A DNA stretch of 64,000 bases from Hyalella azteca (Eukaryota > Arthropoda > Malacostraca > Amphipoda > Hyalellidae): contig NW_025946074.1 of assembly GCF_000764305.2 (NCBI RefSeq), forward strand, positions 605,152 through 669,151. The letters are read 5' to 3'. The notes beneath the pieces are model-generated. The model did no database searches. It saw only the letters and a list, made by a program, of their open reading frames with translations, and was not told the DNA's origin. The position numbers and the translations under genes were made by a program. The first letter of the stretch is position 1. Each line of letters opens with the position of its first letter. Below, piece by piece: positions 25,291 through 37,562 of this stretch.

Positions 25291-27310
25291 TAAAACGGGT
25301 CGAAAAAAACAAACGATGACCGCCATTTATACGTTAGCGGCCACAACTTGCTAGGAGTTGAAGTTAAGGAAGGAACGTTAATTCTTAGCAACCTAATTTT
25401 AATAAGCAACAGAATTTTAAAAGCAGCCATGCATTGACAGCCGATTTCCATTAACATTGTCAATGTTACATTTAATACTTCGATACTACGATTTAATATT
25501 TCTAGAATCTATTTAAAACGCTATCCGTTTTTTATTTTATATACACTTAGTTAATGTACGAGGAAGCAAGAAGTCTGCTACCATTAACCTTTACAAGCAA
25601 TTTATAGCCTAACTCTTTATTAACCACCACCTAACTTGTTGAATGGCCGCGCCAACACTTCCGCTGAGCAAGAACTTCTAAGACAAGTGTTTACTCACCG
25701 AAAGTTACGAGATGTCTTCGTAGTAACGAGGTTTCAAATTTTGGCGAAGATTACACTTGACACTAATATACCTATTCAAAATTTCTCACATGCTAATACA
25801 CTTTATGGAGCTGACACAAAAGAAACTGATTAATTTTTCATACAAAACTCATTTCTCATTTATAAATTATAATGCATAGCAACTACCAGCAGACTTGAGG
25901 TTGGCTGTATGACTCGTCTAATTTGAAGCTTCAACTCATCGAATAGAGACACATAACACTTTCACTATCAGTCCAGAACAATTATACGCTTGAGGAACTT
26001 CATGAAATCTTTCTAAATACCACAAGAACTGTGAATTAACACAATTTTTCTTCAAATCCTTCATGGTTTTCACTCGATGCATAAAACTATCCTGTAAAAA
26101 AAATTAACAGAGGAAACCAATGATACAAACACGGTTCACACGATCCACAGAGGCTCCATGCAACAGCGTAACTGACAATTTTATTCTTCATCGTGCGTTC
26201 AGCAGCCAGCGAGGTAGTGCGGATGCACGACAATCCGTCGACAAACCCGGTAATCAATAAAAATGGTCGGTTCGGATTCTTTTGATCCTGCAATGGTTAT
26301 CACAAGCATGGAGAGGCCTCAGCATGTCACTCCCTCTATATCAGTTATTATTTTTATTCCCAATGGAGAACATTATATGCTGGAAGATTTTATAGATGCA
26401 CCTTGAAAAGAATAAGACGCTGCCTTTTTCTACATCCCAAGCCGTAGCGTTTGTTCATGTCATCATTCCACCACTGGAGACCTGATCTATGCTCTTCGGA
26501 ATGTTCGACTTATGTATCCGTAACGCTGCGGTATTCGAAGATGTAAATACGATTATTACACTCGAATCATAGTGCTGGAATATAATGCGAAATCTTCCAG
26601 AATATCCTCGTCAGTCACGACTTTTTATTAGGCTCTAATAATTAACTAATTAATTAATCACAATCAATTTGAATGAAGAATATATAAAGATCAAGCATTG
26701 TTCATACATCTGCACACCACGTACGGCTGTATGGGCTCGTGATGTTCTCTTATCCAAAAATATATTCTACGACAATTGTTAAGCCTGTACGATGCCATTG
26801 GCTAATGCTTGACAAATATTGGGGTACAAGCAGAAAAAAAAGTTCTTTTCGTAGATAATATTCGTTCTTTATTCATTTTTAACGCATTGGGTCCCCAAGA
26901 TAATGTGCTTTGTAAGCTTCGTTAGATTTATTTACTCAGTTTTCTCGCTTTCAAAACTTCATTTACTGGATGGTGATCGAAATTGTTCAACCACATCTCT
27001 TACGGATCCTCTATATTAAGGATATCTTAATCTTATCTTAAGGATATTGCAGTTGAGTCAATATAGTTTGTTCATGTCTAATTTTTTTGTACAACGAAAA
27101 CCAAAATCAATTGATTTTTCTATATCAACCGAATAAATTGTGTGGCGATAATATCACGTCAGAAATAATGACAAAATAAATCTATTTCATTAAGAGACAA
27201 GATCACCCTATACAACCTTTACATGGCTGATTATACGCATAAATTGTTTTTTTAGGATAATGTATATTAAAACTATCTTATTTTCTTTATAATATATGAT
27301 AAATTCGAGT
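25291..27310. other. A+T-rich non-coding stretch
   Basis: Only small unrecognised frames occur (25636-25833 +, 26087-26293 -). A short repeat of taaggatat/tcttatct lies near 27016-27050. No gene is supported. Confidence 0.5.
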
Positions 27311-28512
27311 TATGAGAAGTAATATGCGTTTAAAAATACTTTTCAAAGACAACACTTCTAAGGAATCTAGTATCTCCGACATTTCACATGCACAATGAAT
27401 TTCTAATTTTATTTTCAAATATCGAAGAAAATTAATTAATAATTTGTTCATTAAAAAAATAAAATTTCAAAATTATTTATTCTGTTATCTTATTCCTGCA
27501 TTGTGTTCGACGTTACGCAAGTGTGAAAATTTTCAGATCGACTGGATAGGTAGAAGTGTGCTAACTATCGACTTTTAAGATTTGCAGCAAACAAAATTAT
27601 TTCTTCAATTTTTTTCAATGTTAAAACAATTCATATTTTTTATTTTAATTTTATTTATTCTGTTAATTGATTCATGCATTGTCTCCAACTTTATGCAAGT
27701 GTGCAAAATTTCAGATCGATAGGAGAGGTAGAAGTGTGTTAAATTTCGACTATAAGATTTGTAGCAGACATACAAACAAACAAACAAGAAGTGAAGTTAA
27801 AGAGAAGTGTTTAATAATATGCGTTTAAAAATTACTTTTTAAAGACAACGCTTCTGAACAATCCAGTGTCTTGGATGTTACACATGTACAATGAATTTCT
27901 AATTTTATTTTCAAATATTAAAAAAAAATACTTTTTCGAAAATTTTTTTTTAAATATTAAAGAAAAATTTTTTTCCGAATTTTTTACGATATCAAAATTT
28001 TGTAAATTATCAAATTATTTATTCTGTCAACTGATTCATGCATTGTCTCTGACTTTGTGCAATTGTGCAAAATTTCAGATCGATAGGAGAGATCAAATTG
28101 TCATATATGGATTATAAGATTTGCAGCAGACAAAATTATTTTTAATTTTTTTAATAGTAAAAAAAATTTTTAATTTATAAAATTATTAATCTGTCAATTG
28201 ATTCATGCATTGTCCCCAACTTTACGCAAGTGTGCAAAATCTGATCGATTGGACAGGTAGAAATGTATCAAATATCAATAATATGATTTGTAGCTGACAA
28301 AATTCTTTGTAATTTTTTAATATTGAAATTTTTTTTAATTCTCAAAATCATATATTCTGTGAATTGATTCACATGCATTGTCCCCGACTTTACGCAAGTG
28401 TGCCAAATTTCAGATGGATTGGACAGGTGTAAGTGTGTTATATATCGATTATAAGATTTGTAGCAGACAGACAGACAGACAAACAAGAAGTGAAGTTAAA
28501 GAGAAGTGTTGT
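27311..28512. repeat. Nested higher-order tandem repeat
   Basis: A core of about 90 bp, marked by acgcaagtgtgcaaaatttc, gatcgattggacaggtagaa and tataagatttgtagcagaca, occurs five times (starting about 27512, 27691, 28053, 28221 and 28389). Two of these sit in a longer unit of about 495 bp: the block starting atatgcgtttaaaaa at 27322 recurs at 27817. The end caagaagtgaagttaaagag recurs at about 27786 and 28485. (caaa)n and (gaca)n runs close some copies. Minus-strand frames rich in Cys/Val/Ser (27605-27787, 28268-28486) come from the repeat and are not genes. Confidence 0.88.
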
Positions 28513-30857
28513 AAAAAGATAAATAAAATTCATTTAGAATGATAAAAACTTATAACTGAATTTCAGGTAAATTATTATTACATCGATACATTAGAAAGTT
28601 TCAAGTTTAAATCATTGTACTTTATACTTTAATGAGCATCGTCACTGAATTAGCAAGTAAAATCGAGAGCAAACTAAATGCGACTTCTTTTAGTCTTTTA
28701 AACAAGTAAGTGTCCAGATTATTAATGTATAAGAATAATATAGACATCCCTTTTTAATATTCTCACATATGTGCACCTGCTTGCATTGAATCAATCAATT
28801 CTACAATGCAATGTTGCTATGCAAAATTTCATCAATACTCACGTATTGATGAGCTACGAGTACATCAATTGAACTACACTACACTACATCACGAGGCTAT
28901 ACAACGCGTTGCGTAGTGCTCCTTCGATCTTTAATTATAACGTTGCATCATTATAAATGGATAATAAACGAAACTAATGGCATTGATTTTCCAATAAATG
29001 TTTTTATTTAGGTTGTGAGGACATTAACAATTCACCCATACAACAAACTCCCGCAAATTAGCCGCGTTCATGTGAGAGCCGCCGTGTCTATGGCTCATCC
29101 GTCACCGACACAAGGCCGGATATTTGATGAATCTTTTACTGTAAACTCTGTCAATATTTTGTAGTAGACTGCGAATATTTTTGAGGATAGCGTCGTTTGC
29201 TGGGATAATTTTTATGGTGCTTCAACAGATGTCGGTCTTTTGAACGTCAAGATTTTCTCTTCTACCGCACCAGATTTTGCCGTAAAATGATCAACTCATC
29301 AGGGCGACGTGTAGGTGTCGCGGTGATTATAAAGCCGACTAGCGTTTACTGCCTCAACACATCGCACTCTGATCTACGCTAAAGCTTGTTCACTTCAAAG
29401 TCAATCTCCTCAGCGGCCTCATTTCGTAGCTCCCAGCATTTTCTCTACAATTTTAAATGATTGTCAACCTCGTAAATTTTCGCTTCGAAGAATTTTACTA
29501 TCTTTTGAGTCATGGTCGATGTGAAATTTTCGACCTCTATAAATTTCTATTTTATTATTAAGTTTCAAATTATTCTAAAACCAAAATAAAAAACTGTTTA
29601 AAACATATTGCTATCATTCAAAAACAATTTGCTATTCGTCTAGGAATTTATGTGTTAAGGATGAAAAATATAAATGCTGGAGACCTAATTGAAGACATTA
29701 AAAATTTGAAAGTTTAAGTTCAATGTTTAAAAGTTATCGACGGGTAATGTACACCTGAACGTTTTCTCACTGTCAAAAAAACGCAGTTATTTCACCACAT
29801 TTATATTACATCAAAAATTTAGTCAATAAAACTACGCTTATTCGCAAGGAAAAATTTGTATACACATGAAAATAATTTCTGACAATTTTTTACAATATTT
29901 AAACCATAGAATTTTTAGACGAATGTAGGGGTTCGCTATTATGTTTCAGATGCGTTTGTAAAGGAACGTAATGGCATTCTCATCGTAAACGCAACATTAA
30001 TGCTTCGTGTCCAAAACTCAAAATTTAGTATATTAGAATTCAACTCGCACATGTGCTGATAACAGGGACCTCTTCTTCGATCATTGCCTGTTCTGCGCGC
30101 CGCGGCTGCTCAAACAAGATTTCCTCGCACATTTTTTGGGCCAACTGAGAATTTTTTCACCGTTGTTACCTGTGTCCCGAGAATATTTGTTGCCTCTAAA
30201 ATATACGGAGGCGAAAGTTTGTGGCAATAATTTTAACGTCGATTGCTAGCAAAAACAACGGCTATTTACCAAGGGGCGCTCGCTTGTATGCCAGAGGGCT
30301 GGTCACAGTTTGGGCTACGGTAAGATTTAGTGTCAAAAGAAATACGAAAATACATACTGTTATGTATAATCGAACTTGTGAACTTTTATTCATTTTTCAG
30401 ATTTTTATTTTTGCTTGGTAAATATAGTCGTCGAGTTTGTTGTTTTTGAACTATTAAATTTTGAACTGAACGCCTCTGAAACTTTTAGGTACAACTAAAA
30501 CATGGCGAAGTTTCTTGCATTTTATTTGTTTTAAATTCTTGGCTAGTAAATACAATGTATAGGAAAACTTATGAGCAATTTGTGCCACGGAAATGCAACA
30601 GACAATAATGATTACACAATTTAAATGGTAATGTTTTCATTAAACATTATTAGGGCTTCAATTTCTTTAATACTATTAAATGACATCATCCTCTATCGGA
30701 AATGCGATCATACAAAATCAGTCAGTCTTAACAATATCTAAACTGGTGAATGTAAATTTTTGTACTTTATAATTTTTAATTTCTGCCATTTTAAACTAAA
30801 AATTGCCACGAAGTTCACCGTTGAACAATCCGAGTACCCCTGTGAGTTGAATTTTTT
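28513..30857. other. Non-coding stretch
   Basis: No convincing frame. A G+C-balanced part at about 29020-29420 holds no long frame. Short direct repeats of actac occur near 28875. Confidence 0.5.
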
Positions 30858-30878
30858 TAATAACCATCGTGGTTATTA
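30858..30878. other. Perfect 9-bp stem hairpin
   Basis: taataacca and tggttatta pair exactly around a 3-base loop (tcg). It lacks a following T run and its role is unknown. The sequence after it (ttaggttgg) resembles a mariner end, but no second end was found. Confidence 0.5.
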
Positions 30879-32904
30879 GGTTGGACTAATTAAAAAATTT
30901 GAGCTCGTTTATCAACTGACTAGGTTGGTGTAGTGCGGAAGTGGAGCCTGCAGGCTGCGCTATAGACCTCACAACTCTCCCTAGATGCCGGTTTTTGCTG
31001 CTCCTCTTAAGATCGAAAGTCATGCATTCTCTCCAACACTTGCGTTCAGTTCCTGCCTTTCTCCATGGACAATTCTGCTGCCTGCAAGCATTCAGCGTCA
31101 GTTCAGCCTCTGACTGCAAGAACAAGTCGTAAATTTCGTCGATATATACAAGCGACCTTCCGCACAAAGAGAATGGGTGACCGGCATATACACGCTTGAC
31201 CGCTCAATTCTATTAGTACTACTGGGCGTAAATGGATTAAGAACAATGGTATCAGTAAATTAGCCGTTGACATAGATAAAGTTCACATGGATGCCGTACC
31301 ATAGCTTTTTGAATCGCAAATTTATTAAAAATAAAAAAAAGATGAAAAAAACTTTTATCCACTTCACAATTCACAGTCTACCTTTTATTTTGTCACTTCA
31401 ATTTGCTCATAACTTAATCAATTTAATTAATAAATCTGCTAGTTAAATTTCGTTAAACCAGTAGGATTCTTCACGAGTCGATGGTATGGAACTGACGATG
31501 AAGCAGATTTCGTTGCTTTCACGTATTTCTTGCCAATCATTCACTCAAAATTACAAAATTCACTCAAAATTACAAAAATGAAATTCACTTTGAAATTCAC
31601 ACAGAATCACAGTGAAATAAAATGGATTCCTCATCTACATATATATCATTTTTTATTTATTTGTGAATTTAGGAATTTTTCATAATTATATTCAATTACA
31701 TTACAATGGAAATTTTTCATTCTGAATAATAATTACTATTAATAAAAAACAACTTGAAAAATTATTTAAAAATTAATATTGAAGCAATATATTTTCCACT
31801 GAAAACATGTTAGTATTTTCACTGCAGTTTATTAATTTCTTGCACAATTTCGATGTAAGTTTGTTCGCATTTTGAGAACTCGAAATTGAAGTTTTCGAGT
31901 TCTCGAGTCTGGTCTCTACGTTGATTTTTGCGTGGCTTGTCGTTTCCTGCAAGGTAGACGAAGATTAATGTCACCAAACCCTGACAACATCCGCAAACGA
32001 CATTTGAAATCAATCATATTAACTCAATTTTTTCTCTGTCGAAACTCTGCTCAGCTTTGTCGACATTTAATGACTCAATTAGCTATCTCACGAATAATTT
32101 TATTTGATTTTATCTTTCAATGACACAGAGTGCATTCCTGGCAACTTTTTTGTGAGTGATTAGAATTACACTAAGATATGAAATCATTAAGGGAACTTTA
32201 AAATATGTCAAAACTCACACTATCAGTTGGTAAACCAAAAGCTAAAGGGCATTTTTGAGAGTTTGATTCTAACATTGAAAGTTGCAAAGCTCATTTAAAA
32301 GTACAAGCAGAATGTAAATAAACTTAATATTTCAGAACTGGTTTCTGGAATTCCGCGATTTCCTCATGTTTTGCTTGACGTGTGTGCTTCATCGGCATCA
32401 CGTCGTCTTGCATTAAAAAAACTTTGAATTTCACCTCCGCGTACATAGTATATTTTTTACATGAAGAAGTGGCTATCAGTAAATAACGAGTAAGTTTTTG
32501 TAGAGCAGAGCTCCACCGTGTGAAAAAGTAGTTCAGATGGATCAGGCCGTCTAAGCGACCGACCACAGAGGCATCAAACCAGACAAGTTCCTGGTCTTGA
32601 GTCAGCCAGTCTTCTGTCAGTGTGCCTCGCACTCGAGTTACAGTCAAACGTGCATATCTCGAGGAAATTAAGGAAAATAGTGATTATCAGTGGGATTATT
32701 TGCAGAAATTTGCTTGAAATTTGAACAAGAAATAATTAAATATGATGTTTTAAATATATAATTAGCTTTCAAACGAGCTTCAAATGTTATTGTAGTTCGA
32801 CTTGAGTGCAATTCGTAACAAAAATCCTCAGAATCCAATTAAAAAATTGTTTTAAGCAATAACTAAGAAATTTGCTGTCATTATTTTTCAATAATACAAG
32901 TGAC
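30879..32904. promoter_or_regulatory. Upstream region of the DUF4789-type gene
   Basis: It contains frames on both strands at 30886-31167 and a 107-codon minus frame (32324-32647), none recognisable. The G+C-balanced part at about 32340-32660 lies immediately upstream of the gene and would fit its promoter or a 5' untranslated exon. A TCAGTGT at 32617-32623 resembles an arthropod initiator, but I find no TATA box or downstream element at the right spacing, so no transcription start is assigned. Confidence 0.25.
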
Positions 32905-34959
32905 ATGACTGGTTTGAAGACAATGAATCTTCTCGCTGTGCTCAAGTCCATTATCCCATTACTAATCTTGACAACCGATTGCTGCTTCAGCCAAAGAGTG
33001 CAACATGTTTTATCAAATCTGGAGCATCCCCAAGAAATCGTGATGACAATACCAGGCAGGCCGAGATTCCGAGAAGTGATCTTGCCTCACTTGGATCATG
33101 GAGATCTCCCTGGGTTGTCGATTCCACCTGAAACTGTAGTACTTCCCGATAATTCGCTAGAGCAAGACCTTGCAATAGAGTCCAGAGACGAATCTGAAGA
33201 AGAGTTCTCTGTTATGAGTGTCTTCGAGAGAATTATTTCCTACCCTTTACGATTATTTGGATTCCAGAGCGAGCCAGAATCTCCACCTCAGCATAAGAAA
33301 CGGGAAATCCCTAGCCTTCTACATACTGGTCATCCGGTACTTTACAGACACCAGACTAATTTGATTAACTCTGCATCTTTATCCCAGAACAACATTCAAG
33401 AACAAGGAATCCCTGAACATCTATATCCTGGTCATCCGTTACTTTACGGACATCATCCTAATTTGATTAACCCTGCATCTTCATCCCAGAACAACATTCA
33501 AGAACGAGAAATCCCTAAACTTCCACATCCTGGTCATCCGTTACTTTACGGACATCATCCTAGTTTGATTAACACAGCATCTTTACCCCAGAACAATTTC
33601 CGACAGCACCCGGTACCCTTTCCTATACAGCAGGAGCCGGTATTTAATATTGAAGCGATTATCCACAATAGTCTTAAAAATAAGCTGCCTCCTCTCAGCC
33701 CTGCTGCGCAACTCGCTTTGGCTCAGGAACTTCGATCTCGGTTAAAACCAAACAAACCAACTGCGTACAGTAAACGGTTTAAAACCCCGATCTATGACCA
33801 TTATCCGCCCGGGACTACAGGAAATACAAAAACACAATTAAAAAGTGTTAGTGAAGAAAGACCCGTCTACGTTCCTAGGGATAAATACACAGTCTTCCCA
33901 AAAGATTATGATCCGGAAAAGGCAGTACTAGCTCCCAGGAAATCAACTCACCTCAAAAAAAGATCTTCCGATTTGGTAAAAAATTCGTCTCTCAGGAGCC
34001 ATGTTGCCCCTAAGCCCCTCAATGAGAAACCAAAAGTTGGATCACAAGATCCATCTAGTATTATAATGGGCAGTCTTTTGTCGTTCGGAGAAAGTTCCGC
34101 TATCGTTTTCTCAGATTCCCAATCGCAAGCCGAGCAAAAACCTATAGAATCAAGGCAAGTTCCAAGCTCAGTCCCGAGCGCTATTCACTTTCCCCTTGAA
34201 ACGCCTCGGGTTCCTCCCGTCGTGCGAGATTTCAACGAAACCGTGGCTGCGGGAAGTAAGCAATGCAAGCTGGAAAACGGACAAGCTTTCCATGCTGGAG
34301 ATTGTGCGCTGGTTTTAACTCAAGGTGCTTGCCTCGAAAATCACTGGCTTATCCTACGCGAAGACGGAACTCCGATATGCGCTCACAGAAGATGCCCATG
34401 GGGGACATTGCACTACAAAGGAAATTGCGTCGATCCTGCAGATCAATCAGTGTGTGGAGTTGGGCAGATGTTGTACGTGCGATTCACGGGCGAAAGTGAG
34501 TGTGATTGTGATCCTAAGCATATTTATGATCCCGCGACAGACAAATGCTACGCTGAACACGAACAAGCATTTTGCAAAGATTCATTCTACATTGAGCTCA
34601 ATGCCGACAACCAAGCCGAATGTGTACCAAATCCTTGTCACCAGGAAGGCTACATAAAAGTTGAGGATCGATGTTACAAGAAGGAATATGACGGAGTGTG
34701 CCCAACATCGCAGATCAGGTTTCAGCCTGAGACTGGCTCAGCAGAATGCATGCAAATCGTCCCTCACAGCCTGTTTGGGGTTAGCATTCAGACGTCATGC
34801 CCGGCGGGCAGCAGGATTGGGCATCTACGGCAGTGTCGAACAGTTCTTCCAAGGATGCCCTCGCAAAGGACATTCCCTAAGCAAGCAGGCGTTTGTCCTT
34901 CCGGCTTCGCAGGAGGAGCAAAGAGCTCGTGTCGGCGCACAATCGGTCTTTTTGGCTAA
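32905..34959 (+). CDS. Secreted repeat-containing protein with Cys-rich DUF4789-type domain
   Basis: A 684-residue frame without introns. The start is the ATG at 32905; upstream codons open only from a TTG, and an in-frame stop lies at 32860. A second ATG at 32923 (residue 7) is an alternative. Residues 1-29 form a signal peptide with a hydrophobic core (SIIPLLILTT), probably cut before Gln30. An acidic segment and a Lys-Lys-Arg site (131-133) precede three tandem 34-residue repeats (135-236). A low-complexity Pro/Ser-rich middle follows, with a second Lys-Lys-Arg site (351-353). The C-terminal third from Cys454 has 20 cysteines, with blocks such as CPWGTLHYKGNC and a GACLENHWL segment, typical of DUF4789, a family of secreted arthropod proteins of unknown function. 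An even number of cysteines suits disulfides. Proteolytic processing at the tribasic sites is inference. It has no operon-like neighbours. Confidence 0.9.
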   Translation: MTGLKTMNLLAVLKSIIPLLILTTDCCFSQRVQHVLSNLEHPQEIVMTIPGRPRFREVILPHLDHGDLPGLSIPPETVVLPDNSLEQDLAIESRDESEEEFSVMSVFERIISYPLRLFGFQSEPESPPQHKKREIPSLLHTGHPVLYRHQTNLINSASLSQNNIQEQGIPEHLYPGHPLLYGHHPNLINPASSSQNNIQEREIPKLPHPGHPLLYGHHPSLINTASLPQNNFRQHPVPFPIQQEPVFNIEAIIHNSLKNKLPPLSPAAQLALAQELRSRLKPNKPTAYSKRFKTPIYDHYPPGTTGNTKTQLKSVSEERPVYVPRDKYTVFPKDYDPEKAVLAPRKSTHLKKRSSDLVKNSSLRSHVAPKPLNEKPKVGSQDPSSIIMGSLLSFGESSAIVFSDSQSQAEQKPIESRQVPSSVPSAIHFPLETPRVPPVVRDFNETVAAGSKQCKLENGQAFHAGDCALVLTQGACLENHWLILREDGTPICAHRRCPWGTLHYKGNCVDPADQSVCGVGQMLYVRFTGESECDCDPKHIYDPATDKCYAEHEQAFCKDSFYIELNADNQAECVPNPCHQEGYIKVEDRCYKKEYDGVCPTSQIRFQPETGSAECMQIVPHSLFGVSIQTSCPAGSRIGHLRQCRTVLPRMPSQRTFPKQAGVCPSGFAGGAKSSCRRTIGLFG
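33307..33612 (+). repeat. Three in-frame 102-bp coding repeats
   Basis: Copies start at 33307, 33409 and 33511 and encode 34 residues each, with the shared cores GHPLLYGHHP and QNN. Copies 2 and 3 are the closest pair; copy 1 has GHPVLYRHQT. The exact 102-bp spacing keeps the frame, so this is an expanded protein repeat, not a random minisatellite. Confidence 0.93.
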
Positions 34960-36147
34960 CATTTTATGTACATGAATCATTTCAGCGCTTCCTAATTTTA
35001 TGACTGCTAATGAACATATTTACCCATAAATGTTGGTAAGATGTTACCCATGTTTGTCATGACACTCGCAAGCAGTTTTTTATTATGTTAACATGTATGT
35101 CTTGACACTCGCAAGCAGTTTTTCATTGAGTTCAAAATGAGAATTTTTTAAAGTTTTTCTACAACATTACCACTTTATATTTCGTTCTATATGTTTTAGT
35201 ACTACATTCTGATACAGAATTTCATTCAATCGCCTAGTACTTCTTATTATGTCATTCGTTCATAATTTTGACATAAATTTACCGTATAGAAGTTTTCAGT
35301 GTAAAATCTTTTAATAATTTCAATACTATAGGAGCGCATTTAAATTTATCTTGAAGTTTACGAGTAATAATCCGTCAAGAATTCAGGGTATGACCAGAAG
35401 GCTTTTGTGGAGCCAAATTAAACATTTTGTTGCCATGTTAATATTGCCGTACTCTCTTCAGTTTAATTTTAAGGAAACGCGTCGCGAGCGCTCGTTTAGG
35501 TTGAAAAAAAAAACGCTTAGAAAAAGATGTAGAAGCTCCTGTTTTCGTGCCGGTTTCATACCTGTTATAGTCAATGCCTGAAATTCACTTTCTAGTAGAT
35601 ATAATAGAGAGAAAGTGTCTCCAGCAGAACATGTAGAAACATAGTAGCCTTCCTTTAGCCATGGCAACGTAGCATAGAATTATTTCTAGCCAATTAAATT
35701 CCTTACGAACCGATTTCATTCTGTTAATCATTTGTTCATTAGCCTTCGAATTAAAATGTAAGACATCTGAGTCAAAATGTCAGAGCTGCCCTTACGGAAT
35801 GCATAAAAATACGATCGCTGTGAAATTAACTAATCATGAGTTGTTTAGCTTCAAAATTTATAAATGTTTAATAATTTTACTGGCTGGAGCATATGTAAAT
35901 TAATTGGCTCCAGTTCGAATATTATCATCCGCAATAAAGCGCAAAGCTGCAAGATTCGTTGTGCTTGTACATCTGGAATTAATAATAATATAAATTCAGA
36001 TGCAAATTCTGGTTGTGAATCTATTAAATTGATAGATGTTATCACATTGTCTAACGTTTAAGGTAATTGATCTGCAATTAAACCAGACATGGAAAGGATC
36101 AGTAAATAAGCGATAAAATTTGAGTAGCAAAGCAGTTGCTGTTCTTC
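34960..36147. other. 3' flank of the DUF4789-type gene
   Basis: No canonical AATAAA appears in the first few hundred bases after the stop; cccataaatg near 35022 is the nearest variant. A 21-bp direct repeat around gacactcgcaagcagttttt occurs at about 35060-35080 and 35103-35123. Frames at 35351-35667 and 35851-36061 overlap on both strands and are not recognisable. Confidence 0.5.
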
Positions 36148-36510
36148 GTCTGTGCCGAAAACGTCTGTGTAGAACACGTCAACGTAGAAAATGTATGTAC
36201 AGAAAACGCTGAGTCATAATTTTTGTGTAGGAAACGCTTGTGGAGAAAAAAATAGGCATAGAAAACGTCTGATGAGAAAACGTGCGGGTATGAACTTCTG
36301 AGTAGAAAACGTCTACACAGGAAGCGCATATATGCAGTTAATTTTTGTGCATGAATAGTCTATATAGTAAATGTCTGAGCTAAAAACGTCTCTGCCCAAA
36401 ACGTCGTGTAGAAAGCCTTTGTGTAAAATGCATCTGGGCAAAAAATGACTTAGTAGAAAATATTAGTTCAGAAAACGTCTGTGCAGAAAACTTTCGGGTA
36501 AAAGTCTGAA
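36148..36510. repeat. Degenerate 15-bp minisatellite
   Basis: The motif agaaaacgtctgtgt recurs about 20-25 times with heavy substitution and indels; many copies keep only aaaacgtctg or gtagaaaa. A minus-strand frame at 36099-36329 is a by-product. Confidence 0.85.
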
Positions 36511-37011
36511 TCGAAATTTCTCATTTAAAAAAATTCAGTCTTAAAGTGCATTCGAAAATTTCACCGTGTTTAATTCTTTGAACATGACGAATGGAAGATT
36601 ATGCCAACTTCATGTCGTTCTTCAGATGGTAATAATCTTATTCACCTGCATGGCCTCTCGGAAAATACCTCACAAACTTACCTGAAAATGTTGGAAATAT
36701 TTCTTAGTTGAATTAGGGAACTGAACTTAGTCCAGGGAACTGAATTCGTTGATAGGATTGAATGTTCAAATAATCTCGCAATGACGCACAGTGTTGAGAT
36801 TTTTGTGTATTGGTGAGCAAAAACAAATTAAATTTCTTAATTTTGGTCTCTGAAATTTCGTACCTATAAATAGAATTATTAACCGTCTAAAACGAACACG
36901 GTTATTTTCCGCAAGAAAAACTAATTGACCAATTACAATATTTCTTTCTAATCATATGAAGGCCATGTTGTATAATATTTTCTTCGTGCAATTCACGGTG
37001 AGAGAAATTGC

Positions 37012-37562
37012 ATGTTACGTTATGTCGTGTGACAAAATTGTACATCAAGGGGGCGAAATTAGGCCATATGAAATAAAATTGTTTGTCGTGTGACAAATTT
37101 ATGTACCACGAGATTAAATTGTATGCCAGGAGAAAAAAAAATTTATATTACTTTATGTGATGTGAAAAAATTCTGCATAATGTGACAAAATTGTTCATCA
37201 TTGGACGAAACTAGGTCAAGTAAACAAGTTGCATGTAATTTGGCAATTATACATCATGTGACAAAATTGTCAATCATGTGGCGAAATTGTGCATCATGGG
37301 ATGAATTTGTACGTCTTGTGACGAAATTATGTCAAGTGAAAAAATTGTATGCTATGTCACAAAAATGTAAGTTATGTGACGAAATCGTACGCACTGTGAC
37401 AGAATCATTTTACATGAAAAAAAAATTGTATGTCATGTGACAAATTTATATATCACGAGATTAAAATCTATGCTACGAAAAAAATTATGTGTACGTGCTG
37501 TGAATTAATTGTAAATCATGTGACAAAATGGTAAGATATGTGACAAAATCGATCGCCATCAA
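37012..37562. repeat. Degenerate 20-bp minisatellite
   Basis: The unit gtgacaaaattgtacatcat repeats about 25 times with substitutions and occasional 18-23-bp units. The best-kept copies are at about 37258-37400. Frames on both strands across it (36902-37096 -, 37201-37440 +) are artefacts. It lies 450 bp after the 15-bp array and is unrelated to it. Confidence 0.88.

Noticed and set aside
27605..28486. Cys-rich minus-strand frames beginning MFVCL
   Set aside because: They arise from the (caaa)n/(gaca)n runs and repeat cores of the nested repeat.
30858..30890. Hairpin followed by ttaggttgg, considered as a mariner end
   Set aside because: No matching inverted end or transposase remnant nearby.
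32324..32647. 107-codon minus frame just upstream of the DUF4789-type gene
   Set aside because: No recognisable domain. It lies where the promoter or 5' untranslated exon of the plus-strand gene is expected.
34263..34975. Frames in the other two plus frames within the DUF4789-type gene
   Set aside because: Shadow frames of the real coding sequence; they show none of its Cys spacing.
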